Shown: positions 60,475 through 64,000 of the stretch, piece after piece | Position numbering within the stretch: the stretch's first letter is position 1 | Layout of the letters: every line of letters starts with the position of its first letter | Assembly: GCA_023381515.1 (NCBI GenBank) | Contig: JAMCQI010000035.1 | Coordinates: 51,228 to 115,227, forward strand | From: Chloroflexota bacterium | GTDB lineage: Bacteria; Chloroflexota; Anaerolineae; UBA4142 | Reading direction: 5' to 3' | Length of the DNA stretch: 64,000 nucleotides | Program-made: the position numbers and the translations under genes | Notes under the pieces: model-generated | What the model was told of the DNA's origin: nothing | Databases searched by the model: none | What the model saw: the letters and a program-made list of their open reading frames with translations, nothing else

Positions 60475-61275
60475 ATGACGGGCCCCATCGAGCTCGCGCC
60501 CGATTGGAAACGCAGCCTCGCTATCCCCCGCCCGCTCCTGCTCGCCTCTGGGGCACTGGCTGTGCCTGAGCAGGCAGACAGCATCGGTGCCCTGGTCACT
60601 CTTCCTCTCACTCTCTATCATCGCATGGGCGCACCGCTTCCTAGGGTTGTCGAGATTCGGGGAGGCGCTCTTTTCCGCACTGGCGCGGCCAATCCGGGGC
60701 TCACCCGCGTCCTGCGGCAGTACCGCACCGCTTGGGCCCGCTCGGCGACCGATATCCCGATCATCGTCGCCCTGGCCGTCCAAGGCGTGCGCGATTGGCC
60801 GGCCATGGCCGCCCAACTGGAACGCGTGCCCGGCGTTGGCGGCGTGGAATTGCACCTGAATCCGACGATCGACTCGCCCGCCGCCATCCGCGCGACCCGC
60901 GCCCGAACCGACCTGCCGATTCTCGCCAAGCTCGACCTCGACGAGGCTGCTCCTGCGTTCGCCGCCGAATGCATCGCAGGGGGCGCGAACTCTCTCGTCA
61001 TAGGTCGCCCGCCGCGGGGCGCAGCGGTCGTCGAAGGGCGGCCGTGGTATGGCCGCCTTTATGCGCCCTCAGTCAAGGCGCTCGTCATGCGCGTCCTGGT
61101 CGAGCTCGCGAGCCAGAATCCGCACGCGCCCCTGATCGCGAGCGGCGGGGTCTATTCGGCCGAGGATGTGCGCGATTTCCTCGGCGCCGGAGCCGCGGCC
61201 GTCGAGATCGACGCCGCCCTCTGGCTCAATCCGGGAATGCTAGCAGACATGACGCAGGAGAGAACGGCCGTTTAG
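60475..61275 (+). CDS. pyrD: Dihydroorotate dehydrogenase family protein (PyrD type)
   Basis: A 266-residue flavin-binding barrel. 'IPRPLLLASGALAV', 'GGVELHLNPTI', 'ILAKLDLDEAAPAF', 'PLIASGGVYSAEDVRDFLGAGAAAVEI' fit class 1B PyrD, but the protein is about 40 residues shorter than usual and the expected catalytic Cys loop is not obvious, so it may be a divergent or reduced enzyme. It starts 2 bases after the YihY gene and probably works with PyrK. Confidence 0.8.
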   Translation: MTGPIELAPDWKRSLAIPRPLLLASGALAVPEQADSIGALVTLPLTLYHRMGAPLPRVVEIRGGALFRTGAANPGLTRVLRQYRTAWARSATDIPIIVALAVQGVRDWPAMAAQLERVPGVGGVELHLNPTIDSPAAIRATRARTDLPILAKLDLDEAAPAFAAECIAGGANSLVIGRPPRGAAVVEGRPWYGRLYAPSVKALVMRVLVELASQNPHAPLIASGGVYSAEDVRDFLGAGAAAVEIDAALWLNPGMLADMTQERTAV

Positions 61276-61356
61276 TTGGTAGATGGAATGCTGTCCTACC
61301 CGGAAGGACAACCCATCACACCTCATGTCACGAATCAGCCGCTCGGCACCACTAAG

Positions 61357-61398
61357 CTTTACGTTTTACGATTCGCGTTTCACGCATCAAGTTTTGCG
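61357..61398. repeat. Six TTTTACG-like heptamers
   Basis: CTTTACG, TTTTACG, ATTCGCG, TTTCACG, CATCAAG, TTTTGCG, exactly 7 bases apart, between pyrD and the lipoprotein gene. Confidence 0.7.
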
Positions 61399-61410
61399 TT
61401 CGGTGGATCC

Positions 61411-62298
61411 ATGATCCAATCCAAATCTCTGGCTATCCTGTCTCTTTCCGCCTTTCTCCTCGCCGCTTGCATCGCCGGACCCATCGCCCTCAATGACATC
61501 ACTCCCATCGCTGCCACTCCCGCCGTCGTCACGCCTCTCGCGACTGTACCCTCAAACGACGAGACGGCTGTACCGCTGGTCACCGCAAGTGTTCCGGCCT
61601 CTCCGACTGCGGCGCCTGGCCAGCCCGGCGCGCCCACTTGGTGGCCGGCTGACCTCCCTCTTCCGGCAAGTGCTCTTCTCACCACCGGGACTGGAACCCC
61701 CGCGGTCTGGACTTGTCCCGATTTGAATGTCGCCAAAATGAAGGATTCGCTGACTCTGGAGGCGACTCGCGCGGGGTATACCATCTATACGATCACTCAA
61801 TCGCAGGGCTCGATTTACGACTTGCTCTTTGTAAAGGGCGCTGCCGCCTACGCCCTGAACCTCACCGAGGGCACGGACACGACAATCCTCACCGGCAATC
61901 AAGTGGGCACGCTGCACCTGCGGGTCTCGGGCTATATAGACCTCGATCTCAATCTCCCACTCAGGGATAGGCTGGACACGAGCCCTGGCAGCGAGGTCTC
62001 GCTCGGGACGTCGGTGCCGAACACCGCGTGCGACGGCTGTCAATACTATATCAATGTCCATATCGCCCCGTTCAACGGCATTGGGACATATGCCTCGCAG
62101 CCGCCGGGCACATACATTATCGACGTGGAATTGATACCTGGGGGGACGGACGTCAAAGATGACTACCGCTGGGCCAAGAGCTGCACCGTCCGGGTGCAAG
62201 ACGCGCAAACCGGCAGCTTTGACTGCCGGGGTCTAGAAAACATCAACGACAACACCAAGGTCCTTGACGCGAGCGGGGAATGGAAACAACCGCCATGA
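61411..62298 (+). CDS. Lipoprotein, unknown function
   Basis: A 295-residue lipoprotein. The signal ends in 'AFLLAACIAG' (Cys about 20), followed by a Pro/Thr-rich linker (about 25-75). The rest is beta-rich ('TGNQVGTLHLRVSGYIDLDLNLPL', 'TACDGCQYYINVHIAPFNGIGTY', 'TYIIDVELIPGGTDVKDDYRWAKSCTVRVQ') with Cys pairs that may form disulfides. I do not recognise the family. GGTGGA lies before ATG 61411; the earlier frame to 61276 runs through repeats. Confidence 0.78.
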   Translation: MIQSKSLAILSLSAFLLAACIAGPIALNDITPIAATPAVVTPLATVPSNDETAVPLVTASVPASPTAAPGQPGAPTWWPADLPLPASALLTTGTGTPAVWTCPDLNVAKMKDSLTLEATRAGYTIYTITQSQGSIYDLLFVKGAAAYALNLTEGTDTTILTGNQVGTLHLRVSGYIDLDLNLPLRDRLDTSPGSEVSLGTSVPNTACDGCQYYINVHIAPFNGIGTYASQPPGTYIIDVELIPGGTDVKDDYRWAKSCTVRVQDAQTGSFDCRGLENINDNTKVLDASGEWKQPP

Positions 62299-62381
62299 TT
62301 TAGGATTTCAGATTTATGATTTTCGATTTAGCAAATAGCGATGGTACCTGACCCTAAATCGTAAATCCTAAATCGTAAATT
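62297..62381. repeat. Facing GATTTAG heptamer arrays (likely bidirectional terminator)
   Basis: Left arm: five units GATTTAG, GATTTCA, GATTTAT, GATTTTC, GATTTAG (62297-62331). Right arm: CTAAATC, GTAAATC, CTAAATC, GTAAATT (62354-62381), the complement of the left units. The arms fold into a long hairpin between the stops of the lipoprotein and dtd genes, which converge here. Confidence 0.85.
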
Positions 62382-62820
62382 ACGGCGAATCCACTATGAT
62401 TGTAACTGGCCCGTCATTCACGAGACGCACGAGCATCTTGGCGCGGAATTGGCCGGTCGCCACGGTCAATCCCTGCTCACGCAGCAGCCCCACGAATCGC
62501 TCGATCAGAGGCTCGGCCGCCTCGGGCCGTGCGGCGTCGATAAAGTCGGGGCGCCGTCCTCGGCGTGTATCGGCGTAAAGCGTAAATTGGGAAACGACGA
62601 GCGCCTCCGCGCCAATATCAAGAGCCGAAAGGTTGAATTTGCCGGCGGCATCTTCAAAGATGCGCAAGGTCGCGATCTTTTGCGCCAGGAAACGCGCATC
62701 CTCTTCGGCGTCGCCATGGGTGACTCCCACCAGGATGACCAGTCCGCGGCCGATTGCCCCGACCACCTCTCCCTCGACGGTCACAGAGGCTTCTTGGACT
62801 CGTTGGATCACAACTCGCAT
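62380..62820 (-). CDS. dtd: D-aminoacyl-tRNA deacylase
   Basis: A 146-residue enzyme that removes D-amino acids from tRNA. The two signature motifs are present, SQFTL (residues 77-81) and NDGPVT (135-140), and '[15 protein letters not shown]' is the family start. Normal length. It is divergent from the small gene at 62943. Confidence 0.97.
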   Translation of the reverse strand: MRVVIQRVQEASVTVEGEVVGAIGRGLVILVGVTHGDAEEDARFLAQKIATLRIFEDAAGKFNLSALDIGAEALVVSQFTLYADTRRGRRPDFIDAARPEAAEPLIERFVGLLREQGLTVATGQFRAKMLVRLVNDGPVTIIVDSP

Positions 62821-62835
62821 GCCTTTTTCCCTCGC

Positions 62836-62864
62836 TTGCCATTATCTGGATTCTCTGCTATCAT
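62836..62864 (+). promoter_or_regulatory. Promoter of the small gene at 62943
   Basis: TTGCCA (62836-62841), 17-base spacer, TATCAT (62859-62864). A leader of about 72 bases follows with two competing hairpins. Confidence 0.65.
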
Positions 62865-62902
62865 AACGCCGATGGCTCTTACAAAGCCGACTTTTGCATA
62901 GG

Positions 62903-62935
62903 CCCGCCCTGGCGGGACCTCAAGTGCCAGGGGGA
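62903..62935 (+). promoter_or_regulatory. Mutually exclusive leader hairpins next to the ribosome binding site
   Basis: CCCGC (62903-62907) can pair with GCGGG (62912-62916), or CCCTGGC can pair with GCCAGGG (62926-62932). The second form would hide part of the GGGGGAAG site before ATG 62943. Confidence 0.45.
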
Positions 62936-62942
62936 AGCGCTG

Positions 62943-63242
62943 ATGGTAAAATTATTGATGACTTGGGACATTCGTCCAGGCAAAGAATCTGAATACTTTG
63001 AATTTGTCGTCCAAGAGTTCGCCCCGAAATTGGTACGGTTGGGTATTCAGCCTACGGAGGCGTGGTACACGGTCTATGGAAGTGCCCCGCAAATTCTGAC
63101 CGGCGGCGTGACCGAAGACCGCGCCACGCTGGACGGCATTCTTGAAGGCGAAGAGTGGAAAACGCTCCACAATAAGCTCATGACCTACGTGACGAATTAC
63201 AACTACAAGATCGTCAAAGCGGCCGGCAACTTTCAACTCTAG
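62943..63242 (+). CDS. Small protein of about 99 residues (dimeric ferredoxin-like fold suspected)
   Basis: A 99-residue protein: 'VKLLMTWDIRPGKESEYFEFVVQEFAPKLVRLGIQPTEAWYTVYG' followed by 'EWKTLHNKLMTYVTNYNYKIV'. The sequence resembles NIPSNAP/ABM-like dimeric alpha-beta barrel proteins, but I cannot name it. ATG 62943 has GGGGGAAG upstream. A strong terminator follows. Confidence 0.75.
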   Translation: MVKLLMTWDIRPGKESEYFEFVVQEFAPKLVRLGIQPTEAWYTVYGSAPQILTGGVTEDRATLDGILEGEEWKTLHNKLMTYVTNYNYKIVKAAGNFQL

Positions 63243-63301
63243 CGTCCCAATTCTGGATTGATCAAGGCTAGCCTGACTCGGGACTGCAAGCCCCCACCCC
63301 A

Positions 63302-63334
63302 CCCCTCCCCGCAAGCGGGGAGGGGAGTTTTGTT
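63302..63334 (+). terminator. Terminator of the small gene
   Basis: Perfect 11-bp stem CCCCTCCCCGC / GCGGGGAGGGG with an AA loop, followed by AGTTTTGTTT. Confidence 0.92.
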
Positions 63335-63380
63335 TAAGAGTGGAGTTTGCCGAGCCCAAGGCCCAGCAAACCCTATTATA

Positions 63381-63414
63381 ACAAAAACCCCCACTTCCAT
63401 TTGGGAAGAGGGGG
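63381..63414 (-). terminator. Terminator of the FmdB gene (minus strand)
   Basis: CCCCC-A-CTTCC / GGAAG-A-GGGGG hairpin; on the minus strand it is followed by TTTTTGTT. Confidence 0.85.
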
Positions 63415-63426
63415 CAGGGTCTCCGA

Positions 63427-63446
63427 CCCCGCGCTTTCCAGCGGGG
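63427..63446. repeat. Dispersed stem-loop repeat, intergenic copy
   Basis: CCCCGC, loop GCTTTCCA, GCGGGG. Same design as 25089-25106 and the KAP-tail units. Confidence 0.68.
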
Positions 63447-63469
63447 GTAATGGGGCGCCTTTCAACGTC

Positions 63470-63805
63470 CTATTTCGTTTCCGTCTTCACGCCAGAGCCG
63501 TTCTTAGGTCCGGTGTCCCCGCCCGTCTTGGCCTCCGTCGCGGGCTTTTTATCTTCCTTCGTCTCGGTAGCTTTTGCCTCTTTGGTTTCGGGCGGCTTGG
63601 TCTCACCCGTCACCGTGCCCGAAGTAGATTTGCGGCTGTCGGTGATATACCACCCCGAGCCTTTGAAAATGATCCCCGCCGGGTGGAAAACCTTGTGAAC
63701 GGTCCCGGAGCACTCCGGACAGTAGCGGACCGGCTCATCCTTAAAAGACTGGTGGCGCTCGAAACGGGCGCCGCAATTCTCACACTCGTATTCGTAAACA
63801 GGCAT
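63470..63805 (-). CDS. FmdB-family zinc-ribbon protein
   Basis: A 111-residue protein. 'MPVYEYECENCGARFE' with Cys8/Cys11 and 'YCPECSG' with Cys29/Cys32 make the zinc ribbon; 'FHPAGIIFKGSGWYITD' completes the FmdB motif. The C-terminal 55 residues are a charged Lys/Glu/Thr-rich tail with no fold. Members are thought to act in gene regulation; function here unknown. GGAGG precedes ATG 63805. Confidence 0.9.
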   Translation of the reverse strand: MPVYEYECENCGARFERHQSFKDEPVRYCPECSGTVHKVFHPAGIIFKGSGWYITDSRKSTSGTVTGETKPPETKEAKATETKEDKKPATEAKTGGDTGPKNGSGVKTETK

Positions 63806-63836
63806 GGACGCTATCCTCCGAAACTCACAACCAATG

Positions 63837-63865
63837 ATTATACCCCTACTTGCGACGGCGGTCAA
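63837..63865 (-). promoter_or_regulatory. Promoter of the FmdB gene
   Basis: Minus-strand TTGACC (63865-63860), 17-base spacer, TATAAT (63842-63837). Confidence 0.78.
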
Positions 63866-63960
63866 ATGCAAAGCGACTGAGTGTGTGGATTAACCACTCG
63901 AACTCGCGTTTTTTCGCGAATTGAGTACAATGGCGCCATCCTCACTCTGGGAGATGCGCC

Positions 63961-64000
63961 ATGGGCAAGCGCCGCTTCAAGGCTCTCGGGCTCGGCTCGT
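63961..64000 (+). CDS. Start of an unidentified gene (cut by the window end)
   Basis: ATG 63961 is preceded by GGGAG about 9 bases upstream and by TACAAT at 63926-63931. Only 'MGKRRFKALGLGS' is visible, too little to name. Confidence 0.55.
   Translation, partial: MGKRRFKALGLGS

Overview
The window is a GC-rich chromosomal segment, most likely from a member of the Chloroflexota (Anaerolineae-like). This is inferred from gene content, not from a marker gene: an ECF sigma gene paired with a short 'CLxxYPEYAEELKPLL' partner, several PD40/TolB-like and FecR-like surface proteins, large YfhO/GT39 membrane glycosyltransferases, a fused glycogen synthase/phosphorylase, tungsten aldehyde:ferredoxin oxidoreductase, an F420-type nitroreductase remnant, and lipoproteins with proline/threonine-rich linkers. 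No rRNA, tRNA, CRISPR array, transposase, prophage or plasmid gene was seen. Almost all genes are chromosomal housekeeping or envelope genes; accessory signals sit in repeats, broken genes and one unusual NTPase.

Layout. 1-3.4 kb: a sugar ABC importer (binding protein cut by the window edge, permease, single-domain ATPase) followed by a lipoprotein with an HEXXH motif. 3.7-9.0 kb: a GAF-GAF-HD-GYP protein facing a tRNA-dihydrouridine synthase, then a large KAP-type NTPase fused to a formylglycine-generating-enzyme-like domain with a 9-residue repeat tail. 9.5-15.4 kb: two sigma/partner modules (9477-10486 and 13740-14623), radC, a FecR-like protein, acylphosphatase, an HD hydrolase and two very small proteins. 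15.5-19.1 kb (minus): amidohydrolase, JAB protease, UroD-like protein, and apt. 19.3-22.9 kb: solute-binding lipoprotein, glycosyltransferase, CcmH and TlpA-like thioredoxin. 23-31.9 kb (minus): three giant membrane glycosyltransferase-like proteins with two surface proteins. 32-37 kb: NAD kinase, AOR, LCP-family lipoprotein, VOC protein. 37-41.6 kb (minus): coaBC, coaX and two PD40 propeller proteins. 42-49 kb: PrsW-like membrane protein, secreted trypsin-like protease, and a flippase/GT4/methyltransferase cluster ending in a decayed glycosyltransferase. 49-64 kb: D-2-hydroxyacid dehydrogenase, HAD hydrolase, GlgA-GlgP fusion, methyltransferase, heme A synthase, frameshifted nitroreductase, S33 peptidase, pyrK/yihY/pyrD, a lipoprotein, dtd, a small protein, an FmdB zinc ribbon and the start of one more gene.

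Regulatory sequence is readable. Sigma-70-like boxes (TTGACN-16/17-TATAAT) stand before many genes, and TGN-TATAAT extended -10 boxes recur. At least two genes (57077 and 18443, minus) begin 7-8 bases after their -10 box and so look leaderless; coaX is close to leaderless. Intrinsic terminators are common.

The most unusual signals are: (1) a dispersed stem-loop repeat with an 8-base loop that occurs between genes and also inside two reading frames, where it encodes the 9-residue repeats of the KAP protein; (2) 7-base tandem arrays laid out as facing inverted arms between genes; (3) an exact 8-base tandem duplication that puts a nitroreductase gene out of frame; and (4) the KAP-FGE fusion itself, which has the look of a sensor or conflict-system NTPase.
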